This document shows, piece by piece, positions 22,013-34,200 of a DNA stretch of 64,000 nucleotides; positions within the stretch are counted from its first letter, which is position 1; every line of letters starts with the position of its first letter. The translations under genes were made by a program, and so were the position numbers. The notes under the pieces were generated by a model. That model was not told the DNA's origin, did no database searches, and saw only the letters and a list, made by a program, of their open reading frames with translations. The stretch spans positions 46,177,473 through 46,241,472 of the forward strand of contig JAMXBB010000010.1 in assembly GCA_024138015.1 (NCBI GenBank). The letters run 5' to 3'. The stretch is from Lumnitzera littorea. Lineage: Eukaryota > Streptophyta > Magnoliopsida > Myrtales > Combretaceae.

Positions 22013-25000
22013 TTATCTAAACGACAGCTGAATTTGTTCCAGGCTTCTCCCCTTCGTTTCAGGCACGTATAGCATCACGAAAACAACAGTGAGAGCTGTC
22101 ATTACAGTGAAGATAGTGAAAGTCCCTGTTGAAATTTAAAACAATATGAATTAGCTCATAGAAATGAGAAAATGAGAACATAATTAAGTAGCAAATGGAG
22201 ACTTGACCTCCGCTGCTCCATGTCAATAGCTTATTTAAGCTCATTGTAATTGCCCATGATGTTAACCAGTTTGACAAGGTTGCAGTGCTGCCTGCGAGGC
22301 CCCTGATATTAACTGGGAGTATCTGAATGGCAAATTTTGATTACAGAACAATCTAAAGAACATGTTACTTAACGCTTGGATCTGGCTGGACAACTCAACA
22401 TATATAGAATATGTGAATAGCAAATTTTGATTAAAAAAACATTGGAGTATTCATTACTTCATACTTGCATCCAGCTGGACAACCGAACAAACATAGAGAG
22501 TACTAATCATTCTTCATCCTCGTTCAAATCGGAAGTACCATTTGTGCAATTCAGAATCATTTTGTTTCGAGAGTTCATGTAGATAGTCAATTATTCAGCA
22601 CATTTTGTGCAACAACCTTCCCTAGCAATATCATGATGTGAGATGAGCATGATTATTTCATATAAATCCTTTAATACAAGTACTTATTGAAACATCAAAG
22701 AGACGGTAAAGAACGAAATAAAGCTGGATGAAACCTTCAAATGATAATTTTACATTAATAGGTGCTTTTATGTTGTTAAGCTTACCACCAGAGTCAGCTT
22801 ATCTAAAAATTTAAGCTTATAGATATAATGTAGGTGTTATATAAATAACTTGATCCTCCTCGCTTATAGGTTGGAAGTTTGATTGAAGCCTATATCTATT
22901 GAAACACTGAAGAGACAGAAAAGTCCAACATAAAGCTAGATGATACCATCGAATGCAAATTTTACATTAATAGATGTGTTTATTGTCAAGGTTAGCAACA
23001 TAGTCATCTTTTCTAAAAACTTTGGTATGAGTTATATATATATATATATGTAACACTCACCCTCCCTTGGCTAGCATGTTCACTGAAACCTATTAAGTGA
23101 ATGACTTAATTAAATGGACATGAAATGCTTGTACAACCAAATCTCCTCCTTCAGCACCATGTTAAAATTACCATCTCAACCATCTGATATAAAAGATTAA
23201 GCTGTAAATGTGGTGTTGGCATATCTTTGGAATTCAGATGAACAAAAATTAGTGCAAAATTCACATACCTCAGACATAATCAACCATGGAATTCCCCCCA
23301 TTCCTGATGAAAATGAAATTATGTAAGCCTGCAAAATTCACAAACAATGAGGTGATGACATATTAAACCCAAAGTATGGAGGTAACCCAATATTACTTAA
23401 CCATATGCAGATGAAAAATCATACCACAAACCCCACTAATGAAAGCATTCCCGTGATGCTGTGAAGGTGAGAATCTGCTGACAATGAATTCTGTTGGCAA
23501 CAAGAAAGCATATATTAGTGTCCCCTGCAGCCAACAAGAAAAAGGAAAAAGAAAGGAAAACCCTTGTGCTCTTTTTTTTGAAAACATCACTAGCGAGCAG
23601 CATTGACAACCTCGAGGTAGAATGAAACTGAAACAAGCAGTAGGCTAGCAGCCATTCCAGACGCAGAAATCTGTAGTAAAAAATTGTATTTCAAGAAAAG
23701 AAGGGGAACAAGAAAAGAAATTTTTGGACTTATCCAACTTGCAGATACCAAATTTAAGTGAAAAGAAATCCCAGAAGCATACAATTAGGAGCAGCCTGCG
23801 GCCAGCTCTATCCATCAGCCATAGAGATATGCATGTCGCCACAACCTAAGAATAAGAAGATTTCATTGAAAATTTAAGATTGTATTGTTTTTCCAGTTCA
23901 TGCAAATGGGGCTGCAACTTCTTGTATTACCTGAATAGCACCAAGCCCAACGGTTGCAACATTGCTTGATGAAATTCCTTTTAAGTCATTGGCACCAAAT
24001 TAGTTAATGTAATGCTCAATATAGCAAGGAAGGTAGAAAAATATTGAAGCTTTTGTCAGTATATCTAGCCATTATGTAAATGTGCATCAGAAATTCAAGA
24101 CATGTTAGTCAAACATTGATGCTTTTAGTTTTTGATCTATTTCATGAGGTACATTGTTAAACTTATACTAACTAAATAAATCAAACTCTTGAGTGAGATT
24201 ATCAGCCAACTAACCAGCACTTTCGAAAATTTTGGCAGAATAAAATAGAATCCCATTGATGCCGCTTAGCTGTTGTAACACAAGTAATACAACACCAACC
24301 TGCATCAAAAGCATTTTCACTCAGGAGAAAATTCCAATATCCTCATGAATTGAAAAATGCAACAAAAAAAACTTCATTAAGCCTTCCATACCATTAAAGG
24401 AAACCAATATCTTTTTCTCTTGAGATCTGCAAATGTGATTGTGGTCCTTCTACTTGATGATGCTACAGATTTCTGAAGATTGTACCCACAATGACTGGTC
24501 AGACATCAGAAACAACAATATGATACATATATATTGATGCCTCCACATTTAGTCAGTATCTTAGACCTATGGACAATTTTTTCAAGTAGTTGATTATATT
24601 GAGATGATATGAACTGATTTGCAACATTAGCTCAAGACCTTGATCTCATTGACTTCGTTGTTTATATCAGCATCAAATCCCCTTAGGACTTGCAAGGAGG
24701 TTTCAAATTCATCTGTCATCCCCATTTTGGCCTGCAATGCCCAACCCCCAAATTTGTGAGCAGATAGCGCAGAAACAACACAACCCACTCAATATACAAA
24801 GTGATTGAAAAAACATGATATATACCATCCACCGAGGAGACTCTGGTACGAAAAACAAGCCTGGGATCAAGATGATGCATGGCAAAGCTCCTGTAGGTTA
24901 TGTTCATATGATTTATAGTCACGTAAAAACAAAAATATGAATATGGCAACTACAATTTGGTTCTCTAAGTATGCTTGAATGTTTCAATATACCAAAAGAC

Positions 25001-28000
25001 ATGTATTTGCGTAGAGGAAAAAAATGAAAATTATAAGAGTGATTACACTTCAGTTTATACATGTCATAATAAATATCGATGCTTGAAAATAGTCTATTTC
25101 ATCGTATCAAAACCTGTGTCAAATATTACAATAGGAGTTGATATTGTAATTGTAACCATTATGCTTACCTATTACTGCAAGAGCTCTCCAATTGACAAAG
25201 AGTCCCAACAAGTAGGCCATCAAAATCCCAATGGTGATTCCAAGCTTCACATAAAAGTGAGGGATCAACAATTTGACTTTTACTTTTTGATACAACACTA
25301 ACCATAGAAATAGCATGCTTCTTTTTTGGGAACTCAAATTACATGCTTCTTTTTTTGGAGAGCATGGAAATAGCATTTTCTGTGTGTCAAGAAAACTTAA
25401 CCTACTGAATTTCAAATCTCCTAGGCCTTTTTCCTAGATTTCACAAGCTTTTGGTGCACATCATAGATTCAATAACATCAGATTCTTTCCAAATTCAATA
25501 ATAATTGGACTTCTCGAAGTTTCAATTCGTCTTGCTTCAATAGAAATGTATATTGATAGAGGCAGGTAACTCCTCACATTTCCCTGAACTTAAACTATTA
25601 CCTGATTCACAGCTCCAAGACTCCCTCTCATATTCTCAGCTGATATCTCAGCAATATACACAGGCACCTAAAGAGGATTAGAACATACCATTATTGTTTG
25701 GAATAAGCATTAAGGGTCAGCAAGACAAGGAAAAGTCTTAAGGATGTACCGTATACGAGATTATACCAACACCAAATCCTTCTAGCAACCTTCCCAAGTA
25801 GAGAAACGATGCATCCTATAATACATAAGAGGAATCCTAAAATAAAAACATTGGTAAAGGAGATAATGTCATTACTTACTCCAACTTTCAAAATGTCAGC
25901 AATCTCTTACTTTGGCTATTGATATTATGATCCATCCTATTGCATTGGGTGTGGCAGCAATTGATAATGCCTGCAAAAAAAAGGGGCAAAAATGATTTAG
26001 ACTGTATACTCAAATTTGTAATAATGCATTGCTAAGACCAAACTTTAGTAGATTAATTTATCATATAGGGTACTTGTATAACTATCGGTGTCTACATCGT
26101 TGGATCCAAGATTATTTTCTTGCTTTTGAATTTTGCTTACACTTTCAACACTAAATGATCATGCGTAGCTACAACTAACTTCGGCACAACGTACTAAACA
26201 AACCGACAAAAATTGAAGTGGTTCCACGTTACAAAGTTTATAATTCCATGATTTTTTATAGTGAAAGTATTTTATCAAAGTAGTTTGGTGACTTTTTTTT
26301 TCCCATTTTCTTGTTTCCCATGAAACAACACAAGAAATAAGTTAACTAAATGTACAGTGGTACAATTGTTTTTATGTGTAGTTTTTTTTTTTTATTGTCT
26401 CTTTGGAAGAAATGATGGAAATATTTCCATAGGTTAGTTGTAGCTCGAAATAAGGAGTGAAGAAATAAATTGAAGACTTAACTGGACATGTGAAACTTTT
26501 AAAGTCCTTTTCTATAGCATGGGTCCGAACCTTAGGACAGCTTAAAAGCTAAATGATGGTGAAGCTATGCTCAAATTTCACTGTTAAGATCAATATTTTT
26601 ACATTGACTTTCATATAGGTAACGTATAAGAGAGACATTTACTAAAATGGGCAGTTAACCCAAATGGAAAATCCTAGGCACAACTGCAGCTGGGAACCAA
26701 AACACACTGCCAGCTGCCAACTACCACTTGACCGAGCAAGTACCATATGCCTAGTATGGGGAAAGTTCCTTGGATATTTAATGCATCTAGCAAACCTTTT
26801 TCCCCTAGAAGGATATACAGACAGTCTTACAGATTGCATTGTATCCAGCAATATATCCTTCATCAATTGGCCACTTGGTTGTAAGAACTAAAAACTTTGT
26901 GGAGGTACTTCAGTGTCATCTATGATGGGCTAAAAATTACTCTGCCCAAAAGCCAAAGTTTTACTTATGCAACCGTCAAAGTTCATTTACAATTATAATA
27001 GTTTGATAGTTGTTTTACCCTGTGAAGTAATAATAGAAGTAGAGCGAAAAAACTGGAACATAAACAAGGAGTAGACAAACAAAGTATGTAATTTACCCCT
27101 TTGCGACCAATATACTCGGCTATTTGTCCATTGACAATTGCTCCAACCATAGCTCCAACATTTGACAATGAGCCAAATATAGAGAACTAAGAAGAACCAG
27201 TTATACGTATCAGCTTGAGATCATTTACATTAATAATTAGACTGGGAGAAAAAAATATGTAAGTTTAACAAAGGACAGGACCAAACCAAACCTCTGATAG
27301 TGAAAGAGTCAGGTCATTTATCATTTCTGCTTGAGTAGGAGATGAATATCCACACTGGTTATTAGCAAAACAAGAAGACTATCGTTAAAACAATCCTTGG
27401 TTTTTCACTTTTCATGTAAAAAATGACTAATTTGTTTAAGCTGACAACAAACTATGGTGCCACTGAAATGTTTTAAGGAAACATTGGAGCAAACTCGTTT
27501 TACGAAAATTGAATGGAAATATACTTTGGCATGCAGAAAACATTTTCAATTCAAGCGTGTGTTTGTTCTGATAAAAAAAAAAAAAATTCAGAGCTTATTC
27601 GATAACTATCATAATCATATCTTTAAAATTGTCAAATATTATCTGCATTATTAATACTTTTTGGCAGCAAGTGGGATAAATCGTGAGAGAATAAACAATC
27701 ATGGAAAATGTCAAGTGTAAACAATTTCCTTTTCTATAATTTCCTTATTTTCTGCGAACATTTTCCCTCATTGTTATCACTAGCCATTGTCATCACTTTG
27801 CACGACCACTCAGCTCAACTAGCTCTACTGTTTTGTGATTGCTAGGTAAATTTTGACAACCACAAAATTTTACTTATAACAAATATTGACAAAGATCCGA
27901 AAAATATTTTTGGAAATCAAGCACATCTAAAGACAAATCTTCGGTTACAAAACGGATGACTGGCATTCTGAACCACTATTCTTGAATCATTATCCATAAT

Positions 28001-28373
28001 ATCCAACAATGTGGAACACAACTCATGAATACAGAGAAGACAAGACTGAATGTACTTTAAAGCCGCATAAAGACACCCTTGATCTTATAACAATATATAT
28101 AGGATGTAGTCAACCCAAAAAAAAAGAAAAAATCATAATAAAGAAAGAGAAGTGCATTACAGTAAAGCCAAATTGGGTTGGTCCTAAAGCAACAGTGAGT
28201 ACACGAAGCAAAACTGAGACAGAACCATCTCGTATGACTAATGCAGAAGGACCAGTCCCTGAAACGGTACTTGTAGTACTAAGCTGTCTCTGCCCCATTC
28301 TGTACCAGCTTCCATTATTAAGCAACGGTTTCGCAAAATCATTCCCATCCTCCGACACACCCCTGTTACTCAT
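22013..28373 (-). CDS. ERD6-like monosaccharide/H+ transporter (MFS), 18 exons
   Basis: Exons in transcript order: 28161-28373, 27292-27354, 27097-27186, 25911-25970, 25750-25815, 25602-25667, 25169-25244, 24826-24890, 24639-24731, 24392-24472, 24215-24299, 23931-23977, 23783-23845, 23611-23670, 23425-23490, 23269-23328, 22208-22322, 22013-22125. They total 1482 nt (493 residues). Every intron is GT-AG and phases agree. Sugar-porter marks: GRKG (119-122, loop 2-3), PESPRW (227-232, after TM6), QQLSGIN (300-306, TM7), DRAGRR (347-352, loop 8-9) and PETKGRS (478-484, after TM12). The N-terminal 'GSWYRMG' and 18-exon layout fit ERD6-like proteins, several of which move glucose across the tonoplast with protons. 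The N-terminal 'DFAKPLL' could be an acidic dileucine vacuolar sorting signal. Location and substrate are inferred from the family. Confidence 0.95.
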
Positions 28374-28722
28374 TATAACATTAAAAGAGAAAACAAGGTA
28401 AGCTTAAACCAAACTACACATATAATGTTTGGATTGTAAATATGGAAATGTGTTTCTTAGGAATCAGATTCACTTTCTAGCACATGTGACAATGTGAGGA
28501 GATCAAAGGTCACGTGGTGTTGGGAAAATAGCTTATGCGGTAGGTGCATGGGTGGATTTGGGATAAAAAAAAAAAAGGTGGACCTAGAAATAAGACACGT
28601 GTATAATGTGGTGAGGTGTCGGGTTTTGGCGGATTTTTCGATATTTAGGCCTTTTGTTTAATTATTCTCGTTTTGGAGCCTTACCTTATCCATTCAATTC
28701 TAAAAATATGTAAAACAGCCGC
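28374..28722 (-). promoter_or_regulatory. Upstream region of the ERD6-like gene
   Basis: About 350 bp between the start codon and the likely edge of the nested retroelement block. It contains CACGTGG-like boxes: 'GGTCACGTGGTG' near 28508 and 'GACACGTGTATA' near 28594. These are ACGT cores of the G-box/ABRE type, bound by bZIP and bHLH factors in plants. No strong TATA is obvious. Function is inferred from motif and position. Confidence 0.45.
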
Positions 28723-29055
28723 TATAGCACTTTGTGGATTTTCTTTTTCTATTAATATAATATATATACATGCAAATTGAATAACAACAAATTCTTAAAA
28801 AATTTAACTGCAAAAGATTTGCATAGTTAACTACATTTAGAAATTATAATTAACTACACATAGCCTAATATAGAAAAAAAATTATTATGAATCGGGAAAA
28901 ATAGAAAAATTAGAATGTTCGGATTTTTTATAATAGAATAATAAAAATTTGGGTTGAGCATGACTTTTGGGTGTAGTTAGGGTATAGGATAGATTTTAAA
29001 TTCAAATTTAGCTTAAACTAAAATGCTTATACATATTATTTGTGCAAATATAAGG

Positions 29056-29145
29056 AGAGTACAAGTCAACGAATCATTTAGTATAACACTTAGTCTTAGT
29101 ATTGTTCGAAATGGAAGGTCTTAGGTTATAATCTCAATAGCAAGA
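29056..29145 (+). other. tRNA-like segment in F LTR copy F2
   Basis: Aligns with the tRNA-like segments of the other two F LTRs: ACAAGTCAACG at the A-box position, then ACTTAGTCTTAGTATTG, and GGTCTTAGGTTATAATCTC around the B box (29124-29134). It is the most decayed of the three. Confidence 0.55.
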
Positions 29146-29150
29146 ACTTT

Positions 29151-29178
29151 AGATATATATATATATATATATATATAT
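29151..29178. repeat. (TA)n microsatellite
   Basis: An uninterrupted TA run of about 26 bp, directly after the tRNA-like segment of F2. Confidence 0.9.
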
Positions 29179-29300
29179 GTTTTACTCCATTAGACAAGTA
29201 TCGCAATGTTATTAGGCTATGTATCAAGAATTAACACGTGGCAAATATCCCAGCTTCATGTAGTATTACATCAACAATCTTTTTTCCTACAATTTTCTCA

Positions 29301-29726
29301 TATCACATGATGAGTGTTTTAGTAGCTCTCATGTACAGCACTTTAACTTTTTAAATACTCTTGAAAGAGACTAAGTCAACCTTCTTCACTAAACTCACAA
29401 GAGCACATTTACTTAGAAAGAATGAAGAAGTACTCAAGTAAGGATATCACTTGTATTTCTAGATAGATTACAAATGAGGGGGTCATCCTTTTATATGCAA
29501 GGTGCCTTCATCATTAGATGGCCAAAATCTACTCAATCTAACAGTTATAATATAATCTCACCTATCCTACTTTACCTACCCTCACTTATTAAGGTTTAAT
29601 GTATCCAGACACTTCTAAAACATTTCAAGGAGTAGACCAAGCCTTAGTTATGGGTTTTACATACAATTGACCTCTTTACATAATATTCAAAAGCAGAAAT
29701 AGGGCTTAAGGAAACAACCTATGACG
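29301..29726 (-). repeat. 3' LTR of element 4
   Basis: Aligns throughout with 43008-43414. Shared blocks include CACTTGTATTTCTAGATAGA, 'TTACAAAT' and AAGGTTTAAT. It starts TATCACATGATG (partner TGTCACTTAATTG). Confidence 0.88.
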
Positions 29727-29739
29727 TTCTTCTCCACTT

Positions 29740-30230
29740 AAATTAGCAATGTCCCCATCACCTTCCGTTCCTTCAAGAACTCTTTCACTATATGTCTAAA
29801 CCAAACACAGTCCATGGCATTCTCTCAGGTAGCTTCACTTTGGGGTAAACTTTTTCACTTTACTAAGTACTTTGCGCAAGATGGCTAACTTAGACCTTAT
29901 GTTAATCACCTTTGTAGGATATTCTCTATCTCCTTTCGACCTTCTTGCATTGTACCCTAAGTAAGTTTCCCCCATATTACTATTAGGGTCTTCTTCCTTT
30001 TTATCTAGTATACCCTACAAGTTTCCACAAAGGCTTCTATATCTTCTGATATCTTCAACCACTGGAACTTATCCTCTACCTTAGCTAATGTTTGGTAGGG
30101 ATCTAGATGAGTTGAGTCCTTTGGGTTGTGATGCCTCTTTGCAATTCTCAACCAAAGGTTCCTGTGATTTAGGACACATATCCTCCTTCCCTTATGATAA
30201 AGTAGCCCATCTTGCATCCAATATTTTTAT
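29740..30230 (-). pseudogene. integrase fragment (element 4)
   Basis: The - strand frame 30217-30005 is the N-terminal zinc-binding part of a Ty3/gypsy integrase: 'QDGLLYHKGRR', a degenerate H-H region 'RHHNPKDSTHLDPYQT', then 'FQWLKISEDIEAFVETC', where the relatives read W-P-x-M-x-x-D-I..Y-V..C..C. The second Cys is Tyr. The catalytic core beyond it (29740-30000) is barely readable. No DDE set can be shown. Confidence 0.7.
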
Positions 30231-30239
30231 ATCTAACCT

Positions 30240-31110
30240 CCTTGATCCAGCATAAGTCTAGCTTAAGGACCTTGGGTTAAGCCTTCTTTGACCATCTCCA
30301 ATACTTCCCCAAGCTTTGGGTCCTTCGCCTCTTGAGCTGAAGTAGTTCTATCTTCCATTATAAGTTCTTCCTTTTTTAGCTCCATCTCTCTTCTAGGTAG
30401 CTACGACTTGGACTCTTTCTTAAGGCTCTCTACTTAAAGTCTTTCCTTTTACCTTGGGCATCTCTTATGCCTTTGGTTTCGGCATTTGTAGACTCTAGTC
30501 CATGGTTTTCTTCTCTGTTGGCCCATTAGCATCTACATAGGATCTAGAAGCTATTTAGCTTCACCAGGGTTGCGGCCGATTGGAACCACGTTATTATTGC
30601 CCTTCATCCATTATCATGATACAGTTTGCTGATGGAGTGATTTAGGCACATACTCTATCAAAGAAATCTAAGCTTATAGTCATCTAAGGGGATCACTTCA
30701 AATTTTACCTTTTCTCTCCATTGCTCCAGTTGAAAATCAACATCTTAGACAACTCCAATTGTAAGGAATTCCTCTAAGTTGATTGTCTTTAGTCTTCTAT
30801 TGCCCCTCTAAACTTTAAGACTCGACTTGTTAGCCACCTCTTTAGAAATAAATATGACAATTGCTCTAGTGTTAACCAAGGTATTCATCCTTCGACCTGC
30901 CACCAATGCCTCTGCATACATTAGGTTTCGAGCCTTCTTAGTGGGTTTACTTTTTATGGAGTCTAACCTCTTCAAGACTCCCAGCTTATGGTTGGGTTAA
31001 GCCTTTTCTACTTCTTCCGCTACCATTAAAGCTGTCAATTTATTTCAAACGGGGTAATCTCTTAATTTATGTGCCCTTGCACACATGAAACAAGAAGGCT
31101 TCCTCCTAAG
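30240..31110 (-). pseudogene. zinc knuckle and protease remnant (element 4)
   Basis: Near 31050-31095 the - strand reads C-F-M-C-A-R-A-H-K-L-R-D-Y-P, a CCHC knuckle whose last Cys is Tyr. Protease follows near 30860-30920: 'EALVAGRRMNTLVNTRA', aligned with family 'TL-V-D-T-G-A', so the catalytic Asp is Asn and Gly is Arg. Downstream '..NLEEFLTIGVV..' and 'KVKFEVIPLDDY' (30690-30780) match the protease-to-RT region. The frame then breaks and the next recognisable domain is integrase. Confidence 0.7.
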
Positions 31111-31789
31111 GTATTTATTGAACTTGGTTTTTTGGTTTTTATTTTCCTTAACTTGATTTAAAGTAAACCTTACGTTTATTTAGTTTAAACCCTAAACTAA
31201 AATTAAAGAAAACTTAGTTTCTTTGATTTTTTGAAAACATTTTGAAATCTCTATTTGGTAAAATCAGGAAATGCGATTAAATTAAAACAAATTAGGCAGA
31301 TTGGTTATAATGTAGCCACTAAACATGCATTTGAAAACTTTTTGAAAATTTTTCAAGAAATCAAATGTCATGAGTTCGAGAGTTATAGTATTTAACCCAA
31401 AATGAGTACTACCTTAACATTTTGAATTTAAATTTATTTTTCTAAGTACCTTCTTAATTTAAGAAGAGTAATTTACATTTACAAGTAAAATTATAATTAT
31501 TTATAAAGGAAAGAAAAAAAATTAATAAAGGGAAGGAAAAATATTTTTACATATTTTAAATTGCTCCGTAGTTTTCTACAATTGTTTACGTACCCACTAT
31601 TTTGGATCTAACCTCCATATTTCATTCATAAAAATTTTAAGTGTATAGGTTTCTTTTACTTTTTTTTTTTTGAAAAATTTCCTAAGTTTACATCTCTTGG
31701 CCATTTTTGTTTCATTTGAGAAAATTTCTAAAGGAATGGTCTTAGTTTGATGCTTTATTTTACCATGCTTTGCATAATGCATCAAATCG

Positions 31790-34200
31790 TAATTGCTTAT
31801 GATAGCTTAAGGCCCATCACTATCATAGTCAGTTAGGATATACAAGGCTTCCATACAACCAAAACTTAAACAATAAATGTTTTATTAATTTACTTTAAAG
31901 TTATCTTACAATACACAATCAAGCTTGAGTTAAAACCTAATCTTTCTATAAGGAAATTTTTGGATTTCATATTCCTTCCCTTAGCTTCTTGTCATAAAAA
32001 CCTACTAGTAGAACCTCAAGCATGATGTCAAGTATGTCTTTGAACCTGCAGTATGTGTATAAGGATGTGAGCAAAACTATAACTTAGTAAGTAACAAAAA
32101 GCCTATATTATACATAAGCAAGTAAGAGTAAAACAATCCTTTAAAGTGCAATGCAACAAAAAAAAAAATCACACTTACGTGATGTTGTTCGGATTGTTAT
32201 AAGATTAAAGAAATTTCACCTACTCTAATATGGGTTTTGAGAAGTTTCCATAATAAAATGTTTTCATACCAAATCCAAGCTTATGTAATAGATCTTCACT
32301 CTTCTTTAAACCACTTCAGATTATCCCTAAAAAACTTTTACCAATACTGTGACCTCTGCTCCAATCAAAATAGGTCAATACGGTTAAAAGAAGATATAAT
32401 CTCATCGAGTGGTCGGTATTTGATGGAAACAAAATGCAAATATGCAAGGGGTGCAATGAATGTCTAATTTCTTAGGTTAAGTAGATTCTTAAGGTCTAAT
32501 TTAGATTAGTGATCAAACAAATAATACAAACCACCATATTATAATTTAAATACACCATAAGCACACCAAGTAGGTAAACTCAGTTATTGAAATCATATTT
32601 TTAATCATACACATTGCATGCACACAAATAGTTCTTAGTTACAACCACAAATAGTATAATAATTGATAGTTCCTTGTTATATATAACTTAACTATGGTAA
32701 AGCAAGCTAACTTACCTAATATGTAGATGTCTTGTATACCTAGAAGTCAAAAGGAATTTACTAACTAAGTTAGTATAGTACATACCTCCTTCCTTAATCG
32801 TATCACTAAAAATTGAATATTTTGGTTTCTTGATTTGAAATTCACTTGATATAGCAATATTTTAAGTTGAAAAGTCAAATCTAGCATATTGAAATATAAT
32901 GAGATGTGGAATTACTTAAATTGATAGTATTTGGGGCATAATCCTAATTTATTGAAAATAAGGTATAATTAAGGACATGGATAAAGATGGTCATATATTA
33001 ATTAAATAAAGTTAAAAGTAGTAAGTATACATTCATACTAAGTGTTTTAAGTTACATATATCATTTTTTTATTATACTAAAAAAATTTATAATAACCTAT
33101 TTTTGGGTGATTTATTTGAAAAATAAGTCATAAAGTGTAAGAAGTAGAGTGGTTGGAAAAATAGTACTTTTGGTGTAAAATAATTATAAATGATATGTTA
33201 TAATATAGAAAAATTCATGGTGGCATGATAAGGTCAATAGCTATTTATTTGAAGATTTTCTTTGAAATCAAGTTTTTAGGCATTATCGGGCAGAATCTTG
33301 CAAAAATTATTAAATAAATCATACATGCAAAATAATTTTTTTAAAAGTACCCACATATTACTATAATTATAGAGTACTTATTATAAAAATTTCAAGGAGA
33401 AAGTAGTCCTATTGCCTTCCTAATAATTTGTGCACTAAAACGCCCTATTATAGCCAAAACCACCACACGATGGCAACCACCAACACTAGCCCAACCTTGT
33501 CGAAAACCTAAAGGGGGAAGTATGGATGCTTCAGTTCGATTTTGATGATTTTTCAAAGTGAGTATGTGTGAATTTTACAAGCTAGAGGGCAATATTTATA
33601 GGAAATTCTTTACTGTAAAAAATTGATTTTTTTATTAATAACTTAAAAGTTAAGGTCTGAGATTTTTACTATAGCTTCCTAATTTCCTTACACGTATCCA
33701 TTAAATTTTTCATAATTTTAGGACATTTCTCCAATTTTTGACACATAAAAAGCTTAATAATTAATTTTCTAACGAAAAAATCTAAATTTACAAAATTTAT
33801 TCCTTTTGTGTCTTGAATTTTTCAGACTTATTAAATAAGTTATTAGGCTTGATGTGATATTTCTTTGCATGTTGATTAATTTTGTGTAATTTTTCCTATT
33901 ATTTAAGATTATTTGTATAATTTCACTACTTAATTAATAAATACTTAGGTTATTTCTACTATAATACGGTTACATGATCTAATATTACTAATTTTATATT
34001 AAATGTATGAAATGATTATGCCCTACATGTAACACACATGAGTTGTAATGTCATAAATACAATTTACCTTCATTTACTATTTTACTCTAACTTTTACTTT
34101 TTACTTTTATTATTATTATTTTATAATGTAGAGCATTTTTGGTCTTTTCCACTTATTTGTCTCCTCTATCATAAAGTAAATGGTTAAATAAGACTTATTA
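31790..34200 (+). repeat. Possible E-like LTR or other insertion inside copy G
   Basis: F2 lacks this stretch. Around 31800-32130, 'AACCTGCAGTATGTGTATAAGG' followed by a GAGC and a TTAGTAAGTAAC block recalls E LTRs ('AACCTGCAAAGAAAAC.. GAGC.. CAGTGAGTTC'). The match is partial and neither end could be fixed. The rest is AT-rich sequence without recognised genes. Confidence 0.25.

Noticed and set aside
25119..25415. 98-codon frame reading through transporter exon 7
   Set aside because: Only 25169-25244 is exon; the rest is intron read-through past consensus splice sites.
26642..26866. 74-codon - strand frame inside the transporter gene
   Set aside because: Lies in the 1.1-kb intron between exons 3 and 4. 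Exons on both sides join in frame without it, and it has no transporter motif.
28009..28401. 130-codon + strand frame over the transporter's first exon
   Set aside because: Antisense shadow. The - strand shows the conserved ERD6-like N-terminus and a proper donor site.
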